Shown piece by piece: positions 12,031 through 25,351 of a DNA stretch of 64,000 nucleotides; within the stretch, counting starts at the first letter, position 1; every line of letters begins with the position of its first letter. Source of the stretch: Escarpia spicata (taxonomy: Eukaryota; Annelida; Polychaeta; Sabellida; Siboglinidae); assembly GCA_963995525.1 (NCBI GenBank), contig OZ023206.1, positions 49,917,213 to 49,981,212 on the forward strand, given 5' to 3'. A program made the translations under genes and the position numbers. The notes below the pieces were generated by a model that saw only the letters and a program-made list of their open reading frames with translations, ran no database searches and was not told where the DNA came from.

Positions 12031-15000
12031 AGCAAGTTCAGAGGTATCCATATCGACACAAATATAATATTTATTTGTATCCATTTCCGGTTACCAACGA
12101 CAGGTTATTTTTTATTATTATTCATAGCGTGAAATATACATTAGACTTATAAGTTATTCCCTGTGAAGTATATAAGATACAGAAATAGGGTTATAATCAA
12201 GAATTATGTTTATTTGTGTCCCTTTCCACTTACCAATGCCAGGCTATTGTTTTTATTATTATTCTTGGATCCGACGTTTTTGCCGAAGAAGCACGAATTT
12301 AAACACAACATTACAAAAAAAGATCGAAACGGTCTAATATCAGTTTTAACAATAATTGACGAATTTGTAGACTTGACCACTAATATAGTAAAGTATAAAA
12401 AGAGTATTAGCTATGTTGGTATTAGGGTTGTTGCAAACTAGCGACCAAATGACTACGTCTTATCATAACACCAAATTTTAGTTAAGTCGACACAGAAAAA
12501 ATTCCCGGATATTCAATGACAATACTGAAATTGTGAAACTTGTAGAATAAAATATCACAAGATACACACACGGACACTGGATTGATAGGAAGTACATAAG
12601 GAGCCGCCTTTTTAGCAGGAATGTGTGGGAAACAATCGATTTGACGGGAAGTACATAAGAAGCCATCTTTTTGATGAGAAGAAGGTAGGAGCCGCCGTTT
12701 TAGGCGAATGTGTACAATAACGCAATTACAGTATGGGGGAATGCAAATATAGAAAACAAACGGTTCTTTTCAGAGACAAACACAATCTCACGAAAAAGGT
12801 ATTACCTTTGTCTGTATTGATTTTGTTAAGAGTAACAAGTCTGCATCTTAAGTAATTTGAAATGTTTCTTAATTAAGCTTTGACTACTTTACTACGTGTG
12901 CATACCTACGGCTACACAGATAGCAATCAGTTTGAGTGATTTGGCAGATTAGTTCGTATTTTATAATATCCTATCTTTTAACGTATGATTTAGTTCCTAT
13001 GTTTTAACATGGAACAAAATACCCGCATGGACACACAGAGCATTCGTTACTGCTTTGATGATAGCGAGCCTTTAATATAGTTTTTGCAAATGTTGGCTAA
13101 ACGAATTACTGCCAATTTGACCAATTTACCACGCGTACTTATTTAATGACGTCATTTTACCAAACTCCCGTCATTTTTCGCCAAGTTCCCGCCATTTTTC
13201 ATGAAGAAATCAAAACTGTATGCAAACAGCCGCCAGTCTGACTGATTTCGCACAGAAGTTTCCAATTGTATAACCATTGTAAGGTATACATAGGTTTTAT
13301 AAATATATAGTGGTCTGTCAGTATGTGTAATGACCAATTTCATGACATGATTGACCTATTTCATAACATATATTACTTATTTTTATAGTTCACCACATAA
13401 AACGTACGAATTTAAACACTACCGGAAATGATACCAAGAATATAATTCCAAGATGGTCGCTCTGTTCGAATAAACGAGGCTTTAGGTTCTGGTATAACAT
13501 AGTCCTATATGCAGTCTACATTTTGTATACAGTACTTCAGATAAATAGGCATCCATTGAATTTATAATGCTTTTATTATGACTTACGCCTCATTATAACA
13601 CCATATTTTAAACACGTCATCGTCGACCAAATGAGGGCTCGGTCCATTGACGAAATCTCGGCCTACGGGCCAAGCAATCGCGCAAGCAATCTCGTGTGTG
13701 ACAAATTCAAATGCTGTTCGTTATATTTTATTTCAAACGAACCTAACTTTTAACATGGGGGAAATTTCCTATCTTTTAACATATAATTTATAGGGCTAAA
13801 ACAAGTAGGGGGAAATTATACCTACAACTTTAAAGGTCGTCATATAACTTTACGATAAATTGAATTGACGTTTAACATGGGAAAATTTCCTATCTTCTAA
13901 AATGGGAAACTAACTGGCGAAGCCCACACCAGCCAAATTAGGTAATAATCTTAGAGAATCCGTTCCGTTGAGGAAGAGGCAACATCCGGGTATTTCCCTA
14001 TATTTTAACATGGGCCAGAACTTATTTTCCTCCAACGGAAAACGGATCCCTCTGACGATTTTAACATAGCATACTACTGAGCACCATGTAAGTGAACTCG
14101 TCGTGGGTGGGGGATTTGTATATAACAATAGCACAAAATCTGTTACAGATGTTGTGCATTTAAATAAGGAAGCAGGCACGTGCCTCATATTACATGTATG
14201 TGATGCAGTTACAAGCCCGTTCAAAAGAATAGTGGTCGCGTATATGGATACATGAATTGTCCTCTAGCTGTTTCTCTTTATTCCCTGGATGCATGGTGAG
14301 TGGTGCTGCTCAGCAAAAGAAAAGTTACTTGTTTGTCAGATTACCGCCAAACATTCACAACAAGCAACGGACACCAATCTTGGTTTTCACGAATTAAATT
14401 GATAGAAGGTTGCGACTCAACAACATCACTGGCCGGATGCAGTAAGACGAATTATTTTGTTGTACTTCATAATATTGGAAGAATTTGCATTACATTGAAC
14501 ACATGGAAGTGTTAACATGCAGGTGCTGTGGTGTCCCATATCCGTTTGGAGGTGGACGCATATCGTGAATGCTTTATGCTTTAACCATTAATGTAAGTAA
14601 AAACAATATGATATCGTTGGCAGGTTGTAACGCACTGGATACATGTCCTGAAATATGAGGCTTAAAATGGTTATTTAATAATAGTTTGCTGTAACGTTGC
14701 AATTTGTAAGACGAAATGACCCGAGTTGAAAAAAAATAAAAAAAAACATGTTGGTGGCTAAAACCTAATTTCGTAATTAGTGACCTATGTATATAAATAT
14801 TAAACAGGATGGCGTCTTGTAATATACACAGTAGGCTTTGTGTAGATAAAATATATTTTTGAAAAATTTGTGTTAAATGTGGAAAAAATAACCCGTAGTG
14901 CACAAACATCACATAGAAACGGTTATCTACAGGTTGTGTGGGGTATACCTCGCGTCTACTTGGAGGGGATAATTAAGCCGGATATGATCTGTTTGAAAGG

Positions 15001-16035
15001 TAGCCCTCGGAGCTGGAGATTACCAACAAATGGAGCACTGCAGTTACATTTACCTCTTTCATATTTCCTTGCGAAAGTATGACAAATGGCAGATGCAGCA
15101 ATCCAAACAGCCATTCAATCGGGTTAGCGTAACAACGTAACCATCTGTATAGCGGAAGTTTGTTCAAAACTTTCTACAATTTCAGATGCCTCCATTGATC
15201 TTGTAACATACATATACAAGTGAAACGACAGGCCTGTCTCATGCACTCGGGGTAGGCTGGGTTTGGTGCGACGGGTTCGTACGCACCTACCCCGAGCGGA
15301 TGCAATTTTTTCTTTCAAAACCGTAAACATTTAAACACGTGGCCAACGTTATGAAATGATTGACAATTTAACAACAACGATTACGCCCTGAAACGTACGA
15401 CATAACTAGTTATTTTATCACGTTTTGTGTATTTGGCTAAATAACAACAAAAAACTTGACCGGCAAAAACCTACTGTGTAACCAGTGACCTATGTATGGA
15501 ACCAGTACCTGATTGGCGGTGTGTAACATAGTAGTAGGCCTCGTGTAGGAAAAACTATTTTTCACAATTGTTTGGGTCAAATTTGACGTTAAGCAAAAAT
15601 TTTTCCATAATTAACCACAAAATAACCAATTTATGTCTTCCACACACTATGTACTATGATCAATAACTTGTGTTGACAATATCTAAAGTGATTCGACAGT
15701 TGTAACCCTCTGAATATATCATGAAAAATGATGGTTTACGTAGTTCCTTAACTTAAATTTTCTATTAAAAAAAAAACTCAGTACAAAATTTACCCATATC
15801 TCGCCAAAAATCCCATTGTTATTATGCCACAATATGGTTTTGATCAACTTTATATCAAAAGTTACATAAGAACTAATATTCTGACCTAACAATATAAAAT
15901 CAGAAAGTCCAACAACTCATACTATAATCAGTAACGTATATAGAAAACATCTCATATCGTTGGCTGCTTGTAATAAAAATTCGTACGAAAGACACGATTC
16001 ATCACCTTGGCCGCCTAACTAGTTGTAAATAAGTT

Positions 16036-16118
16036 GTAGGCAAACCGCGACATACTGGATACAACCATTGATCTGACAGCATTGATGGATCCAGTATTAC
16101 TCGTTTTGCCTACGTCAC
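16036..16118. repeat. Short hairpin repeat in the left arm (mirror copy 21214-21297)
   Basis: GTAGGCAAACCG...ACTGGAT is followed by its approximate reverse complement ATCCAGTA...TTTGCCTAC after a short loop containing GATCTGACAGC. The right arm carries the matching copy at 21214-21297, so the hairpin predates arm divergence. Confidence 0.6.
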
Positions 16119-16600
16119 AAAAAAACAATTGTGCGCGTTATATCCTTCAAGATTTGCATTTCTAATAAGTTTAATAAAAGTAATATATATGCATCACGTT
16201 ACTAAGGCGGCATGACATCTGCTAAAAAACATTTCCGATATAACTAAAAAATTTCCGTGTGTTACTGTCATTAAGAAAAACACGTTTGGGCCACAATTAC
16301 GATAAAATAGAAATATACGATGGAATGTCCAAACACTGTGTGTTCAGCGACTATTTTGTATAGTCTGACGGACCATTTGCTAGGCAACAGGTCACGCGAT
16401 ACATAGGTGGTTTATCGTGGAAGAAACCTTGCATGTCTGGTCGAGTCATTGAAGGTGGTCAGAGTGATTAAGTTAGGTGTGCTTGTGTGTTCCTTGCTTG
16501 GGGGATACAATCATACATTTGTAAAGTCCAAGAAACTGAGCATGTTACATATTGATCCACACCAACACTCACCCACACATACACATTCACACACGCACAT

Positions 16601-16840
<240 letters not shown>

Positions 16841-18229
16841 TAACACGCCTACACGCCTACATGCCTACATGCCTACATGCCTACACAACTGAGATGGGAG
16901 GAGTGTGTGAGGAGGGGCATGAGATGAGCGGTTGAGGATGAAAGATGGAGAGAGAGGCTGCTGACAGGAAGTTATGGATAGAAAGAAATTATATAATGGA
17001 TCGATAGTGCTATACCTGAACCACACTCGTGTACAGGGAACAAGGAGGAAGAACAGAAGTACCCGTTAAATGTAATTCAGCTACATTCAATATAATACTT
17101 GATTGTCGCCAGAATATTTGCAACTTCAGAAGTTGTGACATCTTTCTATCTACTTAAACCGAAGCTATGTGTTCCCAATAGTTGATATAATGTGTTAATA
17201 TTAAAATAAACATATCGAAGGTACACTGCGCGCCAAATTACGTTTAATGGGTAACCAGCTAAGTTTGGGAACAATTTGACGGCTGCTCCCAGGAAATGTA
17301 CAAATTGTAAAGAAACATTCGACATGACTGCAAACAACCGCTAATGGCATTAAACAGCAAACACAGCCACTGCTTTGTTTATACTCCTGACTATAAACTG
17401 GGACGAGTACAACTGGTTCAGTGAACTTCCGGCTAATAATTACTACACATGATTTATTCGTGGTAACGGAGCAGACAACCTCGCTTTATACTTCACACTA
17501 TGTATCCATTCAGTACTACTTGGCTTCTCTTAAATAGTCTACGTTCAATAACATTCCTACGGGCATTGGCAGCGTTTGCACACGAAGTCCACTGTTTGCA
17601 CATTGGAAAGACAGCAATACAATTGTGAAGTTTGGCACTGAATGACAGTCATTAACAATTTAAGTTGCTCACATGCCTGATGAAATATATCCGTCTCTAT
17701 CATGATAATAGATTAAATGCATATTTCCCAAAGGCGCTCAATCATATCTATATATAAACACGTATGACATATGAGTTCTCATTATGGTCACTTAGCTTAG
17801 TATATTACCGACAGTTTCTGACCTAAATGATCTACCAAATGATCTAGGTAATGATGTTCAAAAAACATACGCGAAGCCACCAACACAAAGACGGAGCACA
17901 GAGCAACGACGATTTTACCGAAGACCATCTTGCCACTAGTTGCTTCGTCGACAATGTGTATAAATGCAAGCGCGGCTCATGAGTCGTATGCTCTTATGTG
18001 TATCTTAAAGATGTATCTAGCTAACTAAGGAGTGGCGCCGTGATTTGTTGGCACCTCGTCTATTGAATCACTAACCAACAACGTTCCAAACATTCTTATT
18101 CGATGTGGTAGAATTAGGACAATGTCGTTTCTGTTATTATACCAATAGCGTCTAGAGACTTGCTATGTACATCTGTGCCATTAGTCTGCACTTAATAACA
18201 GAGAACGACCAGCCGCAGAGCTTGGCTGT

Positions 18230-18532
18230 TTGGCTAACAATTGCTTAGGAATCTCTACGATAACCATAAAAGTGAGACTGTTAACCTCGCATAAAGTCAG
18301 GCATTTGTTTACGACTTCGCGAGAAGATACACCCAATTGCGTTGCAATATATCAAATACACTCCCATATGTCGGCCGAACGTGGACAGCTGATTAACGAT
18401 TATTATGATAAAGTGGTCGTTGTAATATATCAAACACACTACCATCTGCCGGATGAAGGTGGACAACTGATTAACGATGTCCTCAAGTTTGAACAACACA
18501 CATGTAACCGTAAACACTACATGTATAATTAG
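18230..18532 (+). CDS. Mirrored 100-codon open frame, left arm; function unknown
   Basis: This frame begins MANNCLGIST and carries an internal duplication: CVAIYQIHSHMSAERGQLIN and VVIYQTHYHLPDEGGQLIND are two copies of one ~30-residue unit. The right arm has the same frame on the opposite strand (19506-19808), with about 80 percent of residues the same by eye and no stop in either copy. No known domain, signal peptide or membrane segment is seen. Retention of the frame in both arms may reflect selection or simply shared recent origin. It could also be chance openness of a repeat. Confidence 0.3.
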   Translation: MANNCLGISTITIKVRLLTSHKVRHLFTTSREDTPNCVAIYQIHSHMSAERGQLINDYYDKVVVVIYQTHYHLPDEGGQLINDVLKFEQHTCNRKHYMYN

Positions 18533-18635
18533 TGTTCGTGATGGGATAGATAGTCACTGTGTAATTAAAACCTACTGTAGCATAAAGTGTGTTGTAGTAC
18601 ACAGGAAACAGTCTTTATAAAGATTAAGTTAGTTA

Positions 18636-18821
18636 ATGTCTGATATGGCGCCTTGCAAGCGGCAAGTCAAGGCAAAGCGACACTTGGTGTGCGATCACTG
18701 CCACAGCTGGGTGGATTTTGCATTGTGCGGCTGTGGGAAGTCATGGGCAGAAACCAAGGAGGAGGGATTCACCTTTCAGTGCGTGGGGTGTTGTAATGTG
18801 GAGTGTCGCATAAGTAGATAG
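18636..18821 (+). CDS. PHD-finger-like fragment in the palindrome spacer
   Basis: The 61-codon frame reads MSDMAPCKRQVKAKRHLVCD and then CHSWVDFALCGCGKSW and FQCVGC. The CxxC-x-SW-x(4)-C-x-C ... C-x-x-C spacing resembles the second half of a PHD finger, with Asp where a metal-binding His is usual after the Trp. It is short, and the frame ends at 18821. It lies within the unique spacer between the arms, so only one copy exists. It could be the 3' or 5' part of a longer gene whose other exons are lost. Confidence 0.35.
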   Translation: MSDMAPCKRQVKAKRHLVCDHCHSWVDFALCGCGKSWAETKEEGFTFQCVGCCNVECRISR

Positions 18822-19405
18822 GTAGTTTGACAGATATTGTGAAGAGGATTGAGAATACCGTCTCTTTTCTCATTGCCCCGTCAATCTCTGCCCCAGAGTA
18901 ACTCCTTCTCCGGTTTGCATGTATGTGTTTGTTGTCGTTCCCCCCTGTCGTCTTCCCTCCTGTCACATTCACTTCTGTTACATTATTTCCTGTCGCCTTT
19001 TCTCTTGTCACGTTTCCTCCTGTCATTGTCCCTTCTGTCGACTTCTCTTCTATCACATTTACTCTCAGTTTCTTTCGTCCCTTCATCTTTCCTCCATCAC
19101 ATTTTCTTCTCTCCTGTCCCATCCCATTTCCCCCATCCTTCTCTATGGTCACTTTGTCCCCTGTCACCTTCACGCCTGTCACGTTTTCTGTCATCGATTC
19201 ATCAATTTCTCTCCCTCCAGTCACCTTTCCTCCTCTCAGTTTCCTTTCCTCAGTCTTCTTGCCACTACTCTGCTCCGTCAGTCTCACAGTAGTCCCAACT
19301 CTCTCCCTGTCGTCTCTCTCTATCTCACTCTCTACTACACCTGTCTCCTTGCAAATTCTTATCCCAATCCCCCTCATAATATATGTAAACCTAGCTATCT
19401 CCTTC
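18822..19405. repeat. Pyrimidine-rich minisatellite in the palindrome spacer
   Basis: Units close to TTTCCTCCTGTCAC and CTTCTGTCACATT recur about every 15 bp. The tract is open in three plus frames and on the minus strand (18769-19377, 202 codons, VTGGKVTGEK-like composition). Openness on both strands points to a repeat artefact, although a low-complexity protein on the minus strand starting with a true ATG at 19377 cannot be excluded. Confidence 0.6.
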
Positions 19406-19505
19406 TGACTTAGTCTTCATAAAGACTGTTTCCTGTGTACTACAACACACTTTATGTTAAAGTGGGTTTTAATTATACAGCTGACAATCTATCCCATCAC
19501 GAACG

Positions 19506-19808
19506 CTAATTATACCTGTAGTGTTTATGTTTACATGTGTGTTGTTCTAACTCGAGGACATCGTTAATCAGTTGTCCACCTTCGTCCGGCAGATGGTAGT
19601 GTGTTTGATATATTGCAACGACCGCTTCACTATAATAATCGTTAATCAGCTGTCCACGTTCGGCCGACAGATATGAGTGTATTTGATATAGAGCAACGCA
19701 ATTGGGTGTATCTTCTCGTGATGCCGTAAACAAATGTCTGACTTGATGCGAGTTTAACGGTTTCAGTGTTATGGTTATCATAGAGAGTCCCAAGCAATTG
19801 TTAGCCAA
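19506..19808 (-). CDS. Mirrored 100-codon open frame, right arm; function unknown
   Basis: Inverted counterpart of the frame at 18230-18532, with the same MANNCLG start, the same internal duplication ending in RGQLIND and GGQLIND, and the same stop position. See that entry for what it may be. Differences between the two are mostly single substitutions, with no frameshift. Confidence 0.3.
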   Translation of the reverse strand: MANNCLGLSMITITLKPLNSHQVRHLFTASREDTPNCVALYQIHSYLSAERGQLINDYYSEAVVAIYQTHYHLPDEGGQLINDVLELEQHTCKHKHYRYN

Positions 19809-20661
19809 ACAGCCAAGCTCTATCGCTGGTCGTACTCAATATGGCATTTGGTAGATCACTTAGGTCAGAAACTGTCGGTGATATACTAAGCTAAATGACC
19901 ATAATGATAACTCGTATGTCATATGTGTTTATATATAGATATGGTTGAGCGCCTTTTGGGAAATGTACATTTAAACTATTATCATTATTGAGATGGATAT
20001 ATTTCACCAGGCATGTGAGCAATTTAAATTGTCAGTGACTGTCAGTCAGTGCTAAACTGTACAATTGTATTGTTGTATTTCCAATGTGCAAACTGTGGAT
20101 ATCACCTGAAAGGCTGCCAGTGCCCGTAGGATTGTTATGAACGTATATTATTTAAGAGGAGCCAAGTAGTATTGATTGGATACACAGAGTGAAGTAAAGC
20201 GAGGTTGTCTGCTCCGCTACCTGGAATAAACCATGTTTCTAGACAGGAGTTGGAACAAAACAATGTCTGCGTTTGCTGTTTAGTGCTAATAGCGGTTGTT
20301 TAGAGTCATGTCGAATGTTTCTTTACAATTTGTATATTTCCTGGGCGCAGCAGTCAGATTGTCAACAACCTTTCCTGGTTACCCATTCAACGCAATTTGG
20401 CGCGCACTGTACCTTCAATATATTCATTTTAATATTATAACATGAAATCAACTATCGGGAAATTATAGCTTCGGTTTAAGTAGATAGAAATATGACACAA
20501 CTTCTAAAATTGCAAATATTCCTGGCGACAACAAAGCATTACATTGAATGTAGCTGAATGACATTTTAACGGGTACTTCTGTTCTTCCTCCTTGTTCTCT
20601 GTACAAGAATGTAGATCAGGTATCACAAAAATGACCGTTTGATGAGGTTTTGGAGGGGATG

Positions 20662-20670
20662 GGTGTGTGT

Positions 20671-20753
<83 letters not shown>
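20662..20753. repeat. (GT)n microsatellite, right arm
   Basis: About 90 bp of GT, at the mirrored position of the (CA)n tract at 16602 in the left arm. Both are flanked by the same TTTACAAATG/CATTTGTAAA-containing sequence, so the microsatellite was present before the duplication and has since changed length. Confidence 0.98.
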
Positions 20754-20754
<1 letters not shown>

Positions 20755-22760
20755 TGTAGATCAAAATGTAACATGCTAAGTTTCTTGGACTTTACAAATG
20801 CATGATAGTATCCGCATAGCAAGGAACATACAAGCACACATTACTTAATCTGTCTGACCATCTTGAATGACTCAACCAGGCATGCGAGGTTTCTCCCACG
20901 ATTAACCACTTATCCATCGCGTGACCTGTTGTATAGCGAAAGGTCCGTCAGGCCATACAAAATATACGTCGAACACACAGTGTTTGGACATTCCATGGTA
21001 TATTTATATTTCATTGAAATTCTGGCCCCAAATGTGTTTTTCTTTATGACTGTAACACACGGACGCATTTTAAAAGTCATAAGTGTCTTCGACAATGTTT
21101 GATTTAGCAGATGTTATGCCGCCTTAGTAACGTGATGTATATATATATATTACTTTTAGTAACAGTATTGGCAAGGCAAATCTTGACGGAGATGACGCCC
21201 ACAATTGTGTTTGTGACGTAGGCAAACCGTGAAGTACTGGGTCCATCAATGATGTCAGATCATTGGATGGATCCAGTATGTCGTGGTGTGCCTACACTTT
21301 ATTTCCAACTGGGCGGGCGGCCAATGCGATAAATTGTGACATTCTTACGCTTTTTTGTTACAAGCAGCCAACCATTTGATATTTGTTCTATATATGTTAC
21401 TGATTATAATATGAGTTGTTGGACTTTCTGATTTTTGATTGTTAGGTCAGGAAATTAGTGTTTATGTAATTTTTTACACAACGTTAATCAAAATAGTATT
21501 ATGGTTCCATAACACATAATAACAATGTTTCATATTTTCAAATCAGCTTAACGTTTCTTTTCATAGGCCCCACATTATAAACGGAGTTTTATTGTGTAAG
21601 ATTTGGGAATTTTGGCGAGATATGGGTCATTTTTGTTCCGATAAATGTAAACCATTATTTGTTAGGATATATTCAGAGGGTTTCAACTGTCGAACCACTT
21701 TAGATTTTTTCAACGCAAGTTATTGATTATAGTACATAACGTGTGCAAGACATGAGTTGGATGTTTCGTAGTCAATTATGGGACATTTTCTGCTTAACGT
21801 CAAATTCGACCTAAAACGTTGTAAAAATGTTTTTGTTACATAAGGTCTACTACTATGTTACATACCGCCAATCAGGTACTGGTTTGTACATAGGTCACTG
21901 GTTACATAGTAGGTTTTATCTGGTCAGATTTGGATTTTGGATTTAATATGGGTTATTTATCCAAATACACAAAATGTGATTAAATAACTATTGATGTCTT
22001 ATGTTTCAGGGCGTAATCGTTGTAGTTAAATTGTAAATCATTTCATAACGTTAGCCACGTGTTTCGATGTTTACGGTTTTGGAAGAAAAAGGGGTGGGGT
22101 GCATATGAACCCGTCGCACTATAACCAGCCTACCACGAGTGCATAAGACAGACCTGTGGTTTCACTTGTATCCGTTTGTTACAAGAACAATGAATGCATC
22201 TGAAATTGTAGAAAGTGTTTACCGCTATACCGATGGTTACATTATTACGCTAACCAGATTGAGTGGCTGTTTGGATTGCTGCATCTGCCATTTCCTATAC
22301 CTTCGCCTGGAAAATGTAACGAACTATATGTAACTCCAATGCTCCTTTTGTTGGTAATTTCCAGCTCCTGGGGCTCCCTTTCAAACATATCATATCATAT
22401 CTGTATATTACAAGACGCCAGCTTGTTTAATAATAAAAAAATGTTGGTCCAGCACGAGTAATTTTCGTCTTATAAAATATTATTAAATAACAATTGTAAG
22501 CCTCATATTTCAGGATATATAAGCAGTGCCTTACAACTTGCCAACGATATCAGATTGTTTATACTTACATTAATGGTTAAAGCATAAAGCATTCACGACA
22601 TGCGATCACCTCCAAACGGATATGGGAAACAACACCACCTGCAGATGAACATTTCCATGTGTTCAATGTAGTGCAAACTCTTCCAGTATTACGAAGTACA
22701 AAAAAATTATTCGTCTTACTGAATCCGGCCATTGATGTGGTGGAGTCGCTACCTATACAT

Positions 22761-23407
22761 TTAATGCGTAGAACCCACTAATGGTGTCCGTTGCTTGTTG
22801 TGAAAGTTTGGCGGTAATCTGACAAACAAGTAACTTTTCTTTTGCTGAGCTGCACCACTCACCACCCATACGTCAAATTCTTGCTTGTCGCAAATAAAGC
22901 GAAGCAACAAGAGGAAAATGCACGTATGCATGTACGCGACCACTATTCTGTTGAACGGGTTTTTCACTGTATCACCTGCATATAAAATGAGGCGCCTGTC
23001 TGTTTCCTTACTTAAATGCACAACATCTCTAACAGTTGATTTTGTGCTTTTGTTGTCTTGAAATCCCCCCCGCGACCAGTTCAAACCCATCGGGCAGTGC
23101 TTACCGTGCTCCATCATGTAATGAATGAAAAATTTAGCCAGGTCAGGCCTGTTTTCATATAGTGACATGAATGGACTCCACACTTTAAGCAACGGGACAT
23201 CAACCTCGTTGAAGTAACTTTGTTTTAGCTTGTTATTTTCTCTCTGACTGTTTCGTTAACTGACAGTTTGGTGTAGATGATACATACAACCTCCACCCGT
23301 ATACCACTTGCCGTTACACCGCTAGACTCATACATGATAATAAAGGGATTGATTATGGGATACATTGTGTCACTGTGATTTACCGATGCCAGGGGAACTG
23401 GAAGCAC
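22761..23407 (-). pseudogene. Right-arm copy of an unrecognised arm-encoded protein
   Basis: A 143-codon frame at 22761-23192 (GGFQDNKSTKSTVRDVVHLS, LYAGDTVKNPF, KKSYLFVRLPPNFHNKQRTP) is preceded by a second frame at 23225-23407 (PINPFIIMYESSGVTASGIR). The left arm has diverged copies at 8763-9290 and, beyond the unpaired segment, at about 14110-14400. The first frame starts at MLKVWSPF, but homology upstream suggests it once continued from the second frame through a break near 23200. No domain is recognised; it may be the decayed protein of the giant element. Confidence 0.35.
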
Positions 23408-25351
23408 ACCAAGCGTTGTGACAGGACAATCAATGGTTCTGGTAGTATAAACGAAACTGGACTAAAATGTTACATTAATTTTTAGCATGCATCATTGGAA
23501 ATATGGGTTAACACCCACGCATTACTCTCTGACAACCAGTTTTCTACACCTATCTTGTTGTCAGGGTAGAATACAGGGAATAGTTATGTACTCAATAGTT
23601 ATCTTGTGAACGCACTGTTTATAACCACAAAATTCACGTTAAAAGAATTTGATATGATAAGCAGGTTTCAACTCTGATTACACTTGTCATATAAGGTTTA
23701 AAATGGTTACATAGTAATTTGTTGATCAAATGTTGCAATTTCTTAAAGAAAATGTCCCATATTGGACCAAACATTAAAACACGAATTGGCAGCTAAACAT
23801 CGTTATGTAATCTGTGACCCACGTATATAATGTTAAGCAGGCTGATAACCTACGTAGTCGGCCACACGTAGGCTTTTGCTCAATTGTGTCAAATTTGATA
23901 CTCCATAAAATAGGTTCATAATGGGCAAAAAATTACATAGAGGAGTTCATCTGCAGGTTGTGTGTTGTTGTCCAGATCCACTCAGAGGTGTGAATCAATG
24001 TCAATATGATAAAGTTTGAAAGGGGCAACATGAACTTGAAAGGTTACCACCAACAAACTTTGGGATTACACTTAGCTCGACCACATTTCCAAGCGAAGCT
24101 GTGGCTGTAGTAGTGTTTGAACTATACGCTCTGACCATCTATTTCCCCGTCGGGTCAGTAACGTTTTGAGTTGATCCTTGAGACTGTCTACATTTTGGGG
24201 AACTACCACATTTACATGAGTATTCATATAAGCTAATCGTGAAAATTGGCCGTTCTAAGAACCAAACTCTTGACAACAAGTAATTACCCTGAACTGTTAT
24301 CGGAAAACGCGGCGTTTATGAATTCCGCACGTTTACTGAATGATATCGTTAATAATACAATACCAATAAACCATTGTCGATTAATTAGCAATGCTCCAAA
24401 TATGGCGGTTCATTTTATCATCCGATTCCTAGTTTGAATTTTAGGGAACAGGACGTTTAATGAATGTATTACTATCACCAGAGAGTATGCACAAGTAGTG
24501 TTTGGTTCAGGTTATTAATTTTTATTGTAATCGTAATATCCGATAACTTATTACTTTGTTCTTTGCTCTCCACACCAACACGTACGTGCCAGAATAATGA
24601 CGCTATCATCTGCATCTGCTGTGCCAGTCACTGCTTGCACTCATGAGGATGACCACCTGAGCTAACTCCTCACACACTGGGTGGACATTTTGGTATTTGT
24701 TCCAAGTGGCTTACACAATCTAAAATAAAATAAAACTAGTTATTTCCTGATCTGTCAACTACGGTCCTATAACTAATTTATTCAAAACAGAATTGACAAA
24801 TGTCTGGTCATAAGCGTCACATTTCTTCAAAAGGTAGCAAAGCCGACATTTTCTATTTGTACTTTGCAAAATGTTTGCAATTCTATGTTCAATATGATAT
24901 CTTATTCTAAATTGATGAAATCATGCTTCTTATTTGTAGATGTGTGTTTGCAAAGTGATTAGTTTTACATTTGTTATGATAAGTTATTATATGTTAATTA
25001 ACCACTATAACGATATATAATTTATGTAAGATTAATGGAAATATTACACCTTTAAAGCTGTTTCTTGAAACGTTCCAGTGAATAACGGAAAGTGATCAAC
25101 TTCTGTTGCGGATATGTGTTTTCAGCTAATACAAACAATGTTAAAGGGACTAAACCCGTTAGTTTTTTTTGTAGAATCATGGTGTTTTATATACGCGATA
25201 TCTATTATGACACAATGACCGTTTGGATGTGTTTTAATTTAATACTTTTTGTTGTTGAATTGAATGTATCGGGTAGAAAACAATTTCTTTACATGGCAGG
25301 CAGCCGCTTTAGAAGGCGTGCGTAATCATGATGCCAGCGTTTTAATATTAG

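Larger units (their letters stand above)
9290..14110. other. Unpaired 4.8-kb satellite-rich segment in the left arm
   Basis: Arm homology stops near 9290 and resumes near 14110, where left GATGTTGTGCATTTAAATAA matches right-arm sequence near 23020-23040. The segment contains a CGTCTGT minisatellite, a CCTGAATTTG minisatellite and a ~106-bp satellite, then AT-rich sequence with recurrent TTTTAACATGG motifs at about 12960-14040. I see no credible gene. The open frames at 9389-9586, 9583-9855 and 12163-12441 lack domain signals. Confidence 0.55.

Noticed and set aside
18769..19377. 202-codon minus-strand frame as a confident gene
   Set aside because: Three plus-strand frames over the same DNA are also open, and the peptide is a short-period repeat, so openness is explained by the minisatellite.
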